This document shows positions 1-8,062 of a stretch of DNA of 64,000 nucleotides, piece after piece (the stretch's first letter is position 1; each line of letters begins with the position of its first letter). Position numbers and translations under genes: made by a program. Source of the stretch: an uncultured Pelagibacteraceae bacterium (lineage in GTDB: Bacteria > Pseudomonadota > Alphaproteobacteria > Pelagibacterales > AG-422-B15); the NCBI GenBank assembly GCA_902617525.1, contig CACMWW010000003.1, positions 1 through 64,000 on the forward strand. The letters are read 5' to 3'. The notes beneath the pieces are model-generated. The model saw only the letters and a program-made list of their open reading frames with translations. It searched no databases and was not told where the DNA came from.

Positions 1-123
1 AACAATAATTCGATTTTTATATCTTTTTATAAATTGATCTGTGCTGTTGAAATATTTTTTTCCTGATGGCCAATATTTCTGTAAAAGCCTAGAGCTTTCA
101 CTCACATTATTTTTTATAGACAT
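1..123 (-). CDS. Partial CDS downstream of yidC, unidentified (possibly engB/yihA by position)
   Basis: An ATG on the minus strand lies one base past the yidC stop and opens a frame with no stop for 41 codons to the window edge. The visible N-terminus (MSIKNNVSESSRLLQKYW) is basic and shows no P-loop yet. In many Alphaproteobacteria the GTPase gene engB follows yidC, so that is a positional guess only. The tight spacing suggests translational coupling to yidC. Confidence 0.5.
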   Translation of the reverse strand, partial: MSIKNNVSESSRLLQKYWPSGKKYFNSTDQFIKRYKNRIIV

Positions 124-124
124 T

Positions 125-1846
125 TTAATTTGTTTTGACCGTGGTTCTTTTATTGATTATCCACTGCTGAATAATTGAGAGCACGTTATTTGTTGTCCAG
201 TAAATTACAAGACCAGCAGCAAATTGTGCTAAGAGAATTGTTATAAAGAGCGGAAAGAACATGAATATTCTTGCTTGTATTGGATCGGGAGGAGCTGGGT
301 TGAGTTTTTGTTGTATATACATGGTTAAGCCCATCAACACTGGCCAAATCCCTATAATCATAAATGATGGCGGGTCCCATGGTATGAGACCAAAAAGATT
401 AAATATGGTCGTTGGATCCTTTGCAGCAAGGTCTTGAATCCATCCATAAAAAGGGGCGTGTCTCATTTCAATTGAAACAAATAACATTTTATAAATTGCA
501 AAGAAAAATGGAATTTGAATAAGTATTGGCAAACATCCTGAAATTGGGTTTACTTTTTCCTTTTTGTACAAAGCCATTAGTGCTTGTTGTTGCTGCGCTC
601 TATCATCTTTGTGAAGCTGTTTAATTCTTGTCATTTCAGGTTGAAGCATTTTCATTTTGGCCATGGAGATGAATGACCAGTTAGCAAGAGGAAAGAAAAC
701 AATTCTTGTAATAACTGTTAATATAATGATAGCTAAACCAAAGTTTCCTGATAACTCAGAGAAGAAGTAAATTACATTGAATAAAGGTTTTGTGAGAAAA
801 TAGAACCAGCCCCAGTCAATCGCTAAATCAAAATTATAGATTCCATAATCTTCTTGATATCGATCGATGAGTTTTGCTTCTTTAGCACCAATGAATATTT
901 GACTCTCAACAATGTGATCGCTGCCAGCTGCAACTTTTGTTGCATTTAGAGATCTATAGTAAGCGATGTATCCGTTATCATAAGTATAAATAGCTTTGAA
1001 TGATTTATTCTGATCTGGAATGAGCGCAGCTAACCAGTATTTATCTGTAATGCCCACCCAACCATTATCACTTTCAAAGTTAAGTGTTTCTTCATCATCT
1101 TTTAGGTCGTCGTAATCTATTAATTCAAGTTTTTCTTGTAAGACACCAAGCAAGCCTTCATGCAGAATAAACATGCCAGATAAAGAAGGCGCCTGCTTTC
1201 TTGTTACCTTACTTGCGTTATTTATAATAATTTCTTCATTTGAATTATTTTTAACTTCTTGTGTAATATCAAATAAATAGTCTTCATCTAATCCAATTGT
1301 AGTTACAAATGTCTGGCCAGTTGTATTGCTCCATTCAAATTCAACTTCATTGTTCGATGTAAGAGTAGCATTGTTATTAGATACTTTCCAAATAGACTCA
1401 GCATTTGGTGTTTCAAAATTAGCGTCTTGATTTTTTATCCATCCAAATGTTACTTCATAGCCGTCATAAGTATCAATTGGTTGTAAAACTCTAATTTTTT
1501 CTGAAAACTCCTCTTGAGTTTCATTATATTTTTTGAGAACAATGTCATCAATTCTTAGACCTTTAAGATTAATTGACCCAACAATGCTGTTCGTTTCAAT
1601 GTTTACTCTCTTATCCGCACTCAGCGCCTCGTCTAAACCAATGTTATCATTTTTGGTAATACCTAGAGATCTCTCAATTTCATCAACGGCTTCCATATCA
1701 AGTTCATTTGAGTTAACCTCTGACACGTCACCACTTTCTATTTCTCCATTAAGCATTTCTTGCTCAGGTGCTTCAAAGAAAAAGCTCCAGATAAACAGAA
1801 CACCTACTGAGAGTATTATCGCAAGTATTAGATTTCTACTTTCCAT
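125..1846 (-). CDS. yidC: Membrane protein insertase YidC
   Basis: YidC/Oxa1 insertase, which helps inner-membrane proteins insert and fold, alone or with SecYEG. The 573-aa protein has an N-terminal membrane anchor (residues about 5-25), a long periplasmic beta-rich domain (about 30-340) and the conserved C-terminal core of membrane helices (about 355-565), including FGLAIIILTVITRIVFFPLA and the cytoplasmic loop with the QPEM motif. Length is normal for a Gram-negative YidC. It is the fourth gene of the rpmH-rnpA-yidD-yidC order on the minus strand, 3 nt after yidD. The identification is firm from both sequence and synteny. Confidence 0.97.
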   Translation of the reverse strand: MESRNLILAIILSVGVLFIWSFFFEAPEQEMLNGEIESGDVSEVNSNELDMEAVDEIERSLGITKNDNIGLDEALSADKRVNIETNSIVGSINLKGLRIDDIVLKKYNETQEEFSEKIRVLQPIDTYDGYEVTFGWIKNQDANFETPNAESIWKVSNNNATLTSNNEVEFEWSNTTGQTFVTTIGLDEDYLFDITQEVKNNSNEEIIINNASKVTRKQAPSLSGMFILHEGLLGVLQEKLELIDYDDLKDDEETLNFESDNGWVGITDKYWLAALIPDQNKSFKAIYTYDNGYIAYYRSLNATKVAAGSDHIVESQIFIGAKEAKLIDRYQEDYGIYNFDLAIDWGWFYFLTKPLFNVIYFFSELSGNFGLAIIILTVITRIVFFPLANWSFISMAKMKMLQPEMTRIKQLHKDDRAQQQQALMALYKKEKVNPISGCLPILIQIPFFFAIYKMLFVSIEMRHAPFYGWIQDLAAKDPTTIFNLFGLIPWDPPSFMIIGIWPVLMGLTMYIQQKLNPAPPDPIQARIFMFFPLFITILLAQFAAGLVIYWTTNNVLSIIQQWIINKRTTVKTN

Positions 1847-1849
1847 AGA

Positions 1850-2083
1850 TTACTTCTTCTCTTTTGGAACAGGATCATAACCTTCCGAACCACCTAAAAG
1901 CTTTATTGGATGACATTTTGTTATTCTCTTCATACCTAAATATGTTCCCTTAATTAAACCGTACTCTTCAATTGCCTCTTTTGCATACTCAGAGCATGTT
2001 GGCATAAAACGACATGATGAGGGAAAATATGGAGAGATTAATCTTTGATATAGTACTATAAGAAATATAAATATTGATTTCAT
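1850..2083 (-). CDS. yidD: Membrane protein insertion efficiency factor YidD
   Basis: Small YidD protein (77 aa, normal length) that assists YidC-dependent insertion at the inner membrane. It shows the family core: an amphipathic N-terminal hydrophobic segment, YQRLISPYFPSSCRFMPTCS, then YAKEAIEEYG and a CHP-containing stretch near residue 58. The three conserved cysteines are present. It sits between rnpA and yidC with only 3 nt on either side, so the genes are almost certainly co-transcribed. Confidence 0.96.
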   Translation of the reverse strand: MKSIFIFLIVLYQRLISPYFPSSCRFMPTCSEYAKEAIEEYGLIKGTYLGMKRITKCHPIKLLGGSEGYDPVPKEKK

Positions 2084-2086
2084 TTG

Positions 2087-2419
2087 TTAACTATGAATTT
2101 TTTTAATTGCTGTATTCATTTCAAATTCTAGATTTTTAAAATCTTCAATAAGCGAATTCTTCTTACCAATAATTACGTAATTCCAATTTTTAATACCATA
2201 TTCCCCAATAATATTTTTTGCAATTACTCTTAATCGCCTCTTTATTTTATTTCTTACGACAGCGTTTCCATTTTGTTTTGAAACTGTGTATCCAACTTTT
2301 ACCTTATTGCACGATTTATCCTCGTAAGCCTGTAATAAAAAGGACTTACTTCTAAAGAAGAGTCCACTTTTAGCTCTTTGAAAATCCTTTGAGGATTTTA
2401 ATGTCTCTAATTTGTTCAT
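2087..2419 (-). CDS. rnpA: Ribonuclease P protein component
   Basis: Protein subunit of RNase P, which binds the catalytic RNA and matures tRNA 5' ends. The diagnostic RNR region is clear: NAVVRNKIKRRLRVIAKN. The ORF track starts this gene at 2521, but its first 34 residues are the rpmH gene read in another frame. The ATG at 2419 (MNKLETLKSSKDFQ) gives a 110-aa protein of family length, 13 nt after the rpmH stop, with a weak AAGAT purine stretch before it. I therefore place the start at 2419. Confidence 0.93.
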   Translation of the reverse strand: MNKLETLKSSKDFQRAKSGLFFRSKSFLLQAYEDKSCNKVKVGYTVSKQNGNAVVRNKIKRRLRVIAKNIIGEYGIKNWNYVIIGKKNSLIEDFKNLEFEMNTAIKKIHS

Positions 2420-2432
2420 TGAATATCTTGTT

Positions 2433-2567
2433 CTAAGCTGAGAGAACTTTTCTGCCCTTAGCACGGCGCCTAGCCAAAATAATCCTTCCATCTTTAGTCG
2501 CAGAACGTGCTCTGAATCCATGACGTCTTTTTCTGACTAAGTTGCTTGGTTGAAATGTTCTTTTCAT
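2433..2567 (-). CDS. rpmH: 50S ribosomal protein L34
   Basis: This gene is too short for the ORF track. On the minus strand the ATG at 2567 encodes a 44-aa protein that begins [20 protein letters not shown] and ends in the lysine/arginine-rich [12 protein letters not shown], the unmistakable L34 sequence of the large ribosomal subunit. It heads the rpmH-rnpA-yidD-yidC operon. The upstream gap (2568-2643) is shared with the divergent TVP38-type gene and must hold its promoter. No DnaA boxes were seen there. Confidence 0.98.
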   Translation of the reverse strand: MKRTFQPSNLVRKRRHGFRARSATKDGRIILARRRAKGRKVLSA

Positions 2568-2643
2568 AACTTTATTTTGTTAGGTGATTGGCTTATAAAT
2601 TGCATTCTATTGATAGTCAATTAATATTCATTAAATAAGAAAT

Positions 2644-3339
2644 ATGTTTAAAAATAAGTCATTAAGGTTACTGGGGATTGGTCTCGCTATCATTCTAATT
2701 TTATATTTTCTGGGGAAATATAACCCTATATCCATGGAATTCCTAATAAACCAACATGGATATATTCAGGATTATATTCTTTCCTATCCATCACTCTCAG
2801 TTGTTATATGCATCCTAATAATTGCAGTGATGATTTCTTTAATGGGTCCAATAACACCAGTGTGTATTTTAGCAGGATTTTACTTTGGTCTATATATAGG
2901 ATTACTCATAGCTATAATTGGTGAAATCACAGGAGCAGTAATTGTATTTTTGTACGGACGATACTTATTTAAAGCTTATATTTTAAAACAATTCGGTGAA
3001 AGATTTAAAAAGTTCAAAGATGGTTTTAATCGTAATTCGATAAGCTATTTGCTCTTTATAAGAGTAATAGGAGGAGTTCCATTTGGAATACAAAATTTAC
3101 TTCCAGCTGTCTTGGATATGAAGTTTAGAGACTATTTTATAGCAACGATCTTTGGTGTTATTCCCTGGGCATACATTTTAGTGAGTATTGGAAATGGAAT
3201 TCAAAATATTATGGAAACGCAAAATTTCTCTTCAAGCGATATTTTAAAAATAGAGTATTTACTTCCTGTTTTATTGATAAGTATAATTGTAATAGTTCCT
3301 GTAATTTACAAATTTATAAAAAAAAGATTTTTGGTTTGA
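2644..3339 (+). CDS. TVP38/TMEM64 family (DedA-like) inner-membrane protein
   Basis: A 231-aa integral membrane protein of the TVP38/TMEM64 (VTT/SNARE-associated) family, related to DedA and YdjX/YdjZ. Members are linked to lipid scrambling or transport across the inner membrane, but the bacterial substrate is unsettled. Visible features are an N-terminal hydrophobic helix, the conserved GPITPVCILAGFYFG stretch with a re-entrant helix around residues 75-95, then GEITGAVIVFLYGR and the FIRVIGGVPFGIQN motif near residues 138-155. It is divergent from rpmH and followed by tRNA-Arg, so it is probably a single-gene unit. Confidence 0.85.
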   Translation: MFKNKSLRLLGIGLAIILILYFLGKYNPISMEFLINQHGYIQDYILSYPSLSVVICILIIAVMISLMGPITPVCILAGFYFGLYIGLLIAIIGEITGAVIVFLYGRYLFKAYILKQFGERFKKFKDGFNRNSISYLLFIRVIGGVPFGIQNLLPAVLDMKFRDYFIATIFGVIPWAYILVSIGNGIQNIMETQNFSSSDILKIEYLLPVLLISIIVIVPVIYKFIKKRFLV

Positions 3340-3371
3340 TTATACGAAAATAAACTATAATCAACCTATAT

Positions 3372-3448
3372 GCGCCGGTGGCTCAGCTGGATAGAGCACC
3401 AGACTACGAATCTGGGGGTCGGGAGTTCGAATCTCTCCCGGCGCGCCA
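3372..3448 (+). tRNA. tRNA-Arg (anticodon ACG)
   Basis: A 77-nt cloverleaf can be folded by eye. The acceptor GCGCCGG pairs perfectly with CCGGCGC, followed by a G discriminator and an encoded CCA. The anticodon stem CCAGA/TCTGG encloses the loop CTACGAA with anticodon ACG. The T arm is GGGAG-TTCGAAT-CTCTC with one G-U pair. ACG (read as ICG after TadA editing) decodes CGN arginine codons. There is no integrase or duplicated 3' end nearby that would suggest use as an attachment site. Confidence 0.97.
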
Positions 3449-3457
3449 TTAAAATTT

Positions 3458-4333
3458 ATGTTTAACAAATTATCAAATACACAAAAGGGAACACTACTTG
3501 CATTTATTGGAGTAATGATTGTAACTCCAGACTCACTAATTATAAGACTCGTATCAATTGATACATGGAACCTTTTGTTTTATAGATCTCTGTTTCCTGG
3601 AACTGCATTATTAATTGGCTATTTTGTTTTCTTCAGTGCTAGAGCTGTATCAGATTTTATGAGTATTGGAAAACCCGGGCTATTAAATGCAGTTTTAATA
3701 ATGGGATCTAACATTACATTTATTTTAGCCTTAGCGAATACAGATGTCGCAAATGCTTTAATAATGATTAGTCTTGTCCCGATAATTGCGTCAATATTTT
3801 CATTTATTTTTCTTAACGAGAAACCTCAATTGATCACTTGGATATGCTCTCTTGGTTGTTTGATTGCTGTAATTTATATTTTCTATGAGTCATACGAGCT
3901 TAATCGATATCTAGGTGATTTTTATGGACTCCTGTGTGCTGCTTTTGTTGGAGCAAGCTTAACTGTAATGAGAAGTTCGCCAAATATCAATTTTGTGCCC
4001 TCATATATATTAGGAAAACTTTTAACAGCTTGCGTAGCAGTATTCTTTGTTAGTAGTTTCATAATTAATTCAACTGATTTGATACTTTTGTCATTAATGA
4101 TCGTCACTGTAGGTGTATCTTTTGTATTTATAAGTATTGCACCGCAATTCATTAGTTCCCCTGAGGTGGGAATTTTCTTTTTACTCGAGACCGCCTTAGG
4201 ACCTTTATGGGTATGGTTTTTTATTAGTGAAGCACCAACGGAAAAAACCTTGATTGGTGGTATTTTTATAATAATTATAATATTTATTCACTCGTACTAT
4301 ATGATTAGAAAAGAACGCTCAGAACGGATATGA
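3458..4333 (+). CDS. EamA-family (DMT) transporter
   Basis: A 291-aa ten-helix drug/metabolite transporter with two EamA repeats: one about residues 15-140, ending in the typical FIFLNEKPQLITW, and the second about 155-285, ending near GIFFLLETALGPLWVWFFISEAP. These proteins usually export or import small metabolites such as amino acids; the substrate cannot be read from sequence. It starts 9 nt after tRNA-Arg and its stop overlaps the next ATG in the tetranucleotide ATGA, so it is translationally coupled to the M48 protease gene. Confidence 0.88.
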   Translation: MFNKLSNTQKGTLLAFIGVMIVTPDSLIIRLVSIDTWNLLFYRSLFPGTALLIGYFVFFSARAVSDFMSIGKPGLLNAVLIMGSNITFILALANTDVANALIMISLVPIIASIFSFIFLNEKPQLITWICSLGCLIAVIYIFYESYELNRYLGDFYGLLCAAFVGASLTVMRSSPNINFVPSYILGKLLTACVAVFFVSSFIINSTDLILLSLMIVTVGVSFVFISIAPQFISSPEVGIFFLLETALGPLWVWFFISEAPTEKTLIGGIFIIIIIFIHSYYMIRKERSERI

Positions 4334-5394
4334 TAAAAAAATTCTCAATTTTAGCTTTGTTGTTTCTTATCTCTTGTGCCCAACCGCAAACACAGCTTCC
4401 GGACTACAGTACAACAATAACTGAGAAAGAACGAGATATACAAAACCAAATGTTCGCTGATTCATGGCTTGATACGTATTTACCATTTTCAACAATGGGT
4501 ACAGATATATTGTTCAGTGCTTCAGATCTATGTGCTGAAGATGACCGAATATTTGCTCTTGGAATGAATCTTGCAAATGAGTACTCGGCATATGAAACTA
4601 TTCGAAAAGAAATTAATAAAAGTCTTGCACTAGGTTCAAAATTAAAAGTTGTGAGTTTAGGCACTAACTCGCCGGCAAGTAATGCAGGTGTCTTAGTTGG
4701 TGATGAAATTTTAGAAATAGATGGTGAAAGCTTAATTCAGGGGGAAGATGCATTTAAATCTTATATTGAAAAGATTGATAAAGAATACCAAAAATTATAT
4801 GAATTTAAGATTCTTAGAGGAGATGAATTTAAAAACATAAAAATCAGAAGTGAACAAAGATGCCGTTTCAACTTTGTCATTGATCTTGATAACAATACAT
4901 TTAATGCTTTTGCTAATGGTGAGATTATGGTTTTTTCACTGAGAATGGCAAAGTGGCTACTCCAAAATGAACCTGGTGCTGCAATTGTTTTTGCTCATGA
5001 ATTAGGTCATAATGCCAATAAGCACGTTGCAGATAAAATTCAGAATGCGAACACGGGTGCTTTGCTTGGCTTGCTGGTTGGAATATATGTTGGTTTGCCA
5101 CAAGACATGATGGAGATGGGTCAAAGCATTGGTGCTACAGCTTATTCAATTGAATATGAGAACGAGGCCGATTATCTTAGCATGTATATTTTAGCACAAG
5201 CGGGTTATAACTTAGATGATGCTGTAAATTTTTGGAGAAGATTTGCCGTAGAAGTTCCTAATTCAATTTATTCAACTGGAGGAACTCATCCGTCAACTGC
5301 AGAAAGATATGTCAGAATGGAGTCAACAATAAAAGAAATTAATGATAAAATAAATAAAGGTGAAAAACTTATACCATCTTATAAAAAGGAATAA
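4330..5394 (+). CDS. Lipoprotein M48-family metalloprotease with PDZ domain
   Basis: A periplasmic zinc protease of the M48 (BepA/LoiP-like) group, expected to act in envelope protein quality control. The N-terminus is a lipoprotein signal with lipobox LISC (Cys about 16). A PDZ-like domain spans about residues 95-165 (SPASNAGVLVGDEILEIDGE). The catalytic motif HELGH lies near residue 222 and the third ligand in ENEAD near residue 275. Length (354 aa) suits a PDZ-containing M48 protease without the TPR tail of BepA. Its start overlaps the preceding transporter by 4 nt. The lipobox predicts membrane anchoring; I cannot tell inner from outer membrane with confidence. Confidence 0.9.
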   Translation: MIKKFSILALLFLISCAQPQTQLPDYSTTITEKERDIQNQMFADSWLDTYLPFSTMGTDILFSASDLCAEDDRIFALGMNLANEYSAYETIRKEINKSLALGSKLKVVSLGTNSPASNAGVLVGDEILEIDGESLIQGEDAFKSYIEKIDKEYQKLYEFKILRGDEFKNIKIRSEQRCRFNFVIDLDNNTFNAFANGEIMVFSLRMAKWLLQNEPGAAIVFAHELGHNANKHVADKIQNANTGALLGLLVGIYVGLPQDMMEMGQSIGATAYSIEYENEADYLSMYILAQAGYNLDDAVNFWRRFAVEVPNSIYSTGGTHPSTAERYVRMESTIKEINDKINKGEKLIPSYKKE

Positions 5395-5396
5395 AA

Positions 5397-5486
5397 ATGA
5401 ACTTAATTAACGGAGTAATATTTGTAATTGTAATCTTATTGATCTTTTCTTTTGGTCTAAGCCTCTCTCTTGAGTTTTTATTCTAA
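5397..5486 (+). CDS. Possible 29-aa single-helix membrane protein
   Basis: A short frame beginning 2 nt after the M48 protease stop encodes MNLINGVIFVIVILLIFSFG followed by a few residues, almost entirely one hydrophobic helix. It is below the ORF-track limit. Its TAA shares the tetranucleotide CTAA with the gcrA stop on the other strand, a pattern shown by other convergent pairs in this window. There is no clear Shine-Dalgarno site, but coupling to the protease gene is possible. It may be a small regulator or subunit of the protease, or chance. Confidence 0.4.
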   Translation: MNLINGVIFVIVILLIFSFGLSLSLEFLF

Positions 5487-5938
5487 GAAATTCTAAATTT
5501 CTTTTTGATTTTCTTTCGTTCTCTTACTTTGCTTAGTGGTTGATAAGCTTGTTTGTGATGAGCTTGACAGTAAACAAACCCTTCATTCGTATTCCTTCCG
5601 CAGAACTTAAAATCTATTTCCTCTGGTTCTCCAAGTGGCCATCTACATAAGCCATCCTTAATATCTTGAAATGATGTTGGATTCATTGGCTCATCAATAA
5701 CAGGTGAGATGTCAATTACTTTTTGACTTCTTGATACATTTATTCTTTTTTTTCTTATTATGGATATTCCATTGTTCTTGCTTTTCGAGGCCATTCTGCC
5801 CGAAAGACCTAATCTGTGTGCTTTGCCAATTACCGCATTTCTTGTGACTTCACCTAACTCTGCTGCAATTCTGCTTGCTGTTAGACCTTCATCCCAAAGC
5901 TGTTTCAGCTTCTCAATACGTTCATATGTCCAGGGCAT
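5483..5938 (-). CDS. gcrA: GcrA cell-cycle regulator
   Basis: GcrA is an alphaproteobacterial transcription regulator that binds sigma70-RNA polymerase and favours promoters methylated at GANTC by CcrM. The N-terminal DNA-binding helix-turn-helix is highly conserved: WTYERIEKLKQLWDEGLTA, then ELGEVTRNAVIGKAHRLGLSGR. The C-terminal part holds CRWPLGEP and a CxxH pair (FVYCQAHH), as in the sigma-interacting domain. Length (151 aa) is slightly short of typical 170-aa members. A strong AAGGAG lies 6 nt before the ATG. It is one of the best markers that the genome is alphaproteobacterial. Confidence 0.95.
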   Translation of the reverse strand: MPWTYERIEKLKQLWDEGLTASRIAAELGEVTRNAVIGKAHRLGLSGRMASKSKNNGISIIRKKRINVSRSQKVIDISPVIDEPMNPTSFQDIKDGLCRWPLGEPEEIDFKFCGRNTNEGFVYCQAHHKQAYQPLSKVRERKKIKKKFRIS

Positions 5939-6126
5939 AATTTCTCCTTAATTGATTGCAAATGTTACCACTACATTTTGATAAAATTCAATATAAATAT
6001 ACTAAATGTTGATATTATTGCTCAATCTGTGAGTATAAAAATTTATCTATAAATATCAGTTGAATAGAATAATTACTGAAATCTAAATATTAATGACATT
6101 TTTAGAAATTTAATTAAACAGACGCT

Positions 6127-6894
6127 ATGCAGTACAATCCAATAAGTATAATTACTTTATACAAAAAAGAAGTACAAAGATTTACTAAAATCCCACTCCA
6201 GACAATTGTTGCACCTGCAGCAACTAGTTTGCTTTTTATGGTAATCTTTACTACAGCGATTGGCTCTGTAAGAACTAATTATCCACTTGATAGTTTTAAA
6301 AGTTTTCTTTTCCCAGGCTTGATAATGATGACCATCATTCAAAATGCCTTTATGAATAATTCTTCTTCCATCTTGATGTCCAAAGTACAGGGCAATATTG
6401 TTGATCTCTTGATGCCACCTCTTAATAATATTGAAATAATTTTAGCTTTTACTTTAGCTGGAATTACCAGGGGGTTAGTTGTTGCAGTTGCTTGCGCTCT
6501 CATGATGTACCCTTTTGCTGATGTTAGTATTTATAATATCTATATAATTCTTATTTTTGCTATAATAGCTTCAGCAATCATGTCATTAATTGGAACTATT
6601 TCAGGAATATGGGCTGAAAAATGGGACCATCTTGGAACAGTAGGTAACTTTGTAATTGTTCCGTTATCCTTTCTTTCTGGTACATTCTATTCAATAACTG
6701 TGTTACCAGGACCCATTCAAACGGCAAGTTTAATAAATCCATTTTTTTATATGATTGATGGTTTTCGTTATGGCTTCCTAGGTGTAAGTGACTCTTCATA
6801 CCTTACAGCTATTTTTATATTGTTATTAATTTTTATATTTCTTATCGCGATAAATTATTTGATGTTAAAATCAGGATATAAATTGAGACCATAA
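6127..6894 (+). CDS. ABC-2 type transporter permease (YadH-like)
   Basis: A 255-aa ABC-2 permease with about six membrane helices. An N-terminal amphipathic segment (LYKKEVQRFTKIPLQTIVAPA) precedes helix 1, and the conserved PLSFLSGTFYSITVLP motif occurs near residue 175, as in YadH/NodJ-type exporters. The ATPase partner (YadG-like) usually sits beside it but is not in this window: the upstream gap of 188 bp holds no gene and the next gene is argD, 1 nt downstream. It may pair with a distant ATPase gene. The substrate is unknown. Confidence 0.85.
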   Translation: MQYNPISIITLYKKEVQRFTKIPLQTIVAPAATSLLFMVIFTTAIGSVRTNYPLDSFKSFLFPGLIMMTIIQNAFMNNSSSILMSKVQGNIVDLLMPPLNNIEIILAFTLAGITRGLVVAVACALMMYPFADVSIYNIYIILIFAIIASAIMSLIGTISGIWAEKWDHLGTVGNFVIVPLSFLSGTFYSITVLPGPIQTASLINPFFYMIDGFRYGFLGVSDSSYLTAIFILLLIFIFLIAINYLMLKSGYKLRP

Positions 6895-6895
6895 A

Positions 6896-8062
6896 ATGAC
6901 CAATGTTCTTCCAACATACCCTAGATCAAACTTAGAATTTACCCATGGAGTTGGTAGTTATTTGTATACAAAATCAGGGGAGAAGTTTTTAGATTTTGGT
7001 ACAGGAATAGCGGTTAATTCCCTAGGTTATTCAAATCCATATCTAAACGACAAATTAAAAGAACAAATTGATAAATTATGGCATTTATCAAATGTATATC
7101 AGATACCAGAACAAGAAAAACTCGCGCAAAGATTATGTGATAATTCTTTCGCAGAGTATGTATTCTTTTGTAATTCAGGTACTGAAGCTATTGAGGCAAG
7201 TATAAAAATTGCTAGAAGATATTTTCATAGTTCAGAAAATTTTTCACATAAAACAGAAATCTTAAGTTTTTCAGGTTCATTTCACGGTAGAACAATTGGG
7301 GCGCTTGCGGCGGGAGGTCCGGACAAGCTCAGTTCTTTTAATACCACAGTAAATGATTTTAAATTTCTTGAATTTGGAGATCATGAGCAGCTTCAAAACT
7401 CAATAAGTGAAAAAACTGCTGCAGTAATTATTGAACCAATACAAGGTGAGGGAGGTATAAGAGAAGTTCCTAGGCAATGCCTTGAGGGATTAAGGAAAAT
7501 TTGTGATGAAAATAACTGCCTTCTAATCTTTGATGAAGTGCAATGCGGCATGGGCAGAACAGGAAAATTATTTGCATATGAATGGTCGGCAGTAAATCCA
7601 GATATTATGACAATAGCTAAAGCTATTGGAAATGGTTTTCCATTAGGTGCATGCCTAACATCAAAAAAAGTTGGTGAAAAAATGGATTTTGGTTCCCATG
7701 GTTCAACTTTCGGTGGTAATCCACTTGCTTGTACAGTCGGAAATGCTGTTTTGGATATAATGCTAAAAGACAAATTTTTTAGTGAAATTAATGTTGTTGC
7801 AAAAAAACTCTATGAAGGACTTCAAAACGTGATAACTGATTTTCCAAGCGTTATTGAAAATATCAGAGGAAGAGGATTTATTTTAGGGCTAAAGTGTATA
7901 GTTGAAAACGATAATTTTGTTAATCTGGCAAGAGAAAAATACATTCTAACCGTAAAAGCGTCAGACAATGTAGTAAGACTTTTGCCTCCAATAAATCTTA
8001 CCTTAGCTGAATGCGATGAAGCAATAGATAAAATAAGAGCTACTTGCAGCGAATTAAAATAA
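6896..8062 (+). CDS. argD: Acetylornithine aminotransferase
   Basis: PLP-dependent class III aminotransferase of arginine synthesis, which makes N-acetylornithine from N-acetylglutamate semialdehyde. Visible motifs are the start YPRSNLEFTHGVGSYLY, the phosphate-binding NSGTEAIEASIKIARR near residues 95-110, LIFDEVQCGMGRTG near residue 205 and the PLP lysine in TIAKAIGNGFPLGA near residue 240. Length (388 aa) is normal. The stop overlaps the argF start (TAATG), so the two arginine genes are coupled. It could also serve as succinyldiaminopimelate transaminase, which is common for ArgD. Confidence 0.94.
   Translation: MTNVLPTYPRSNLEFTHGVGSYLYTKSGEKFLDFGTGIAVNSLGYSNPYLNDKLKEQIDKLWHLSNVYQIPEQEKLAQRLCDNSFAEYVFFCNSGTEAIEASIKIARRYFHSSENFSHKTEILSFSGSFHGRTIGALAAGGPDKLSSFNTTVNDFKFLEFGDHEQLQNSISEKTAAVIIEPIQGEGGIREVPRQCLEGLRKICDENNCLLIFDEVQCGMGRTGKLFAYEWSAVNPDIMTIAKAIGNGFPLGACLTSKKVGEKMDFGSHGSTFGGNPLACTVGNAVLDIMLKDKFFSEINVVAKKLYEGLQNVITDFPSVIENIRGRGFILGLKCIVENDNFVNLAREKYILTVKASDNVVRLLPPINLTLAECDEAIDKIRATCSELK

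Noticed and set aside
2568-2643. Chromosome origin next to rpmH
   Set aside because: No DnaA boxes, no dnaA or dnaN, and the gap is only 76 bp; in Alphaproteobacteria the origin is usually elsewhere.
3372-3448. tRNA-Arg as an integration site for a genomic island
   Set aside because: No integrase, no repeat of the tRNA 3' end in the window and neighbours look like normal chromosomal genes.
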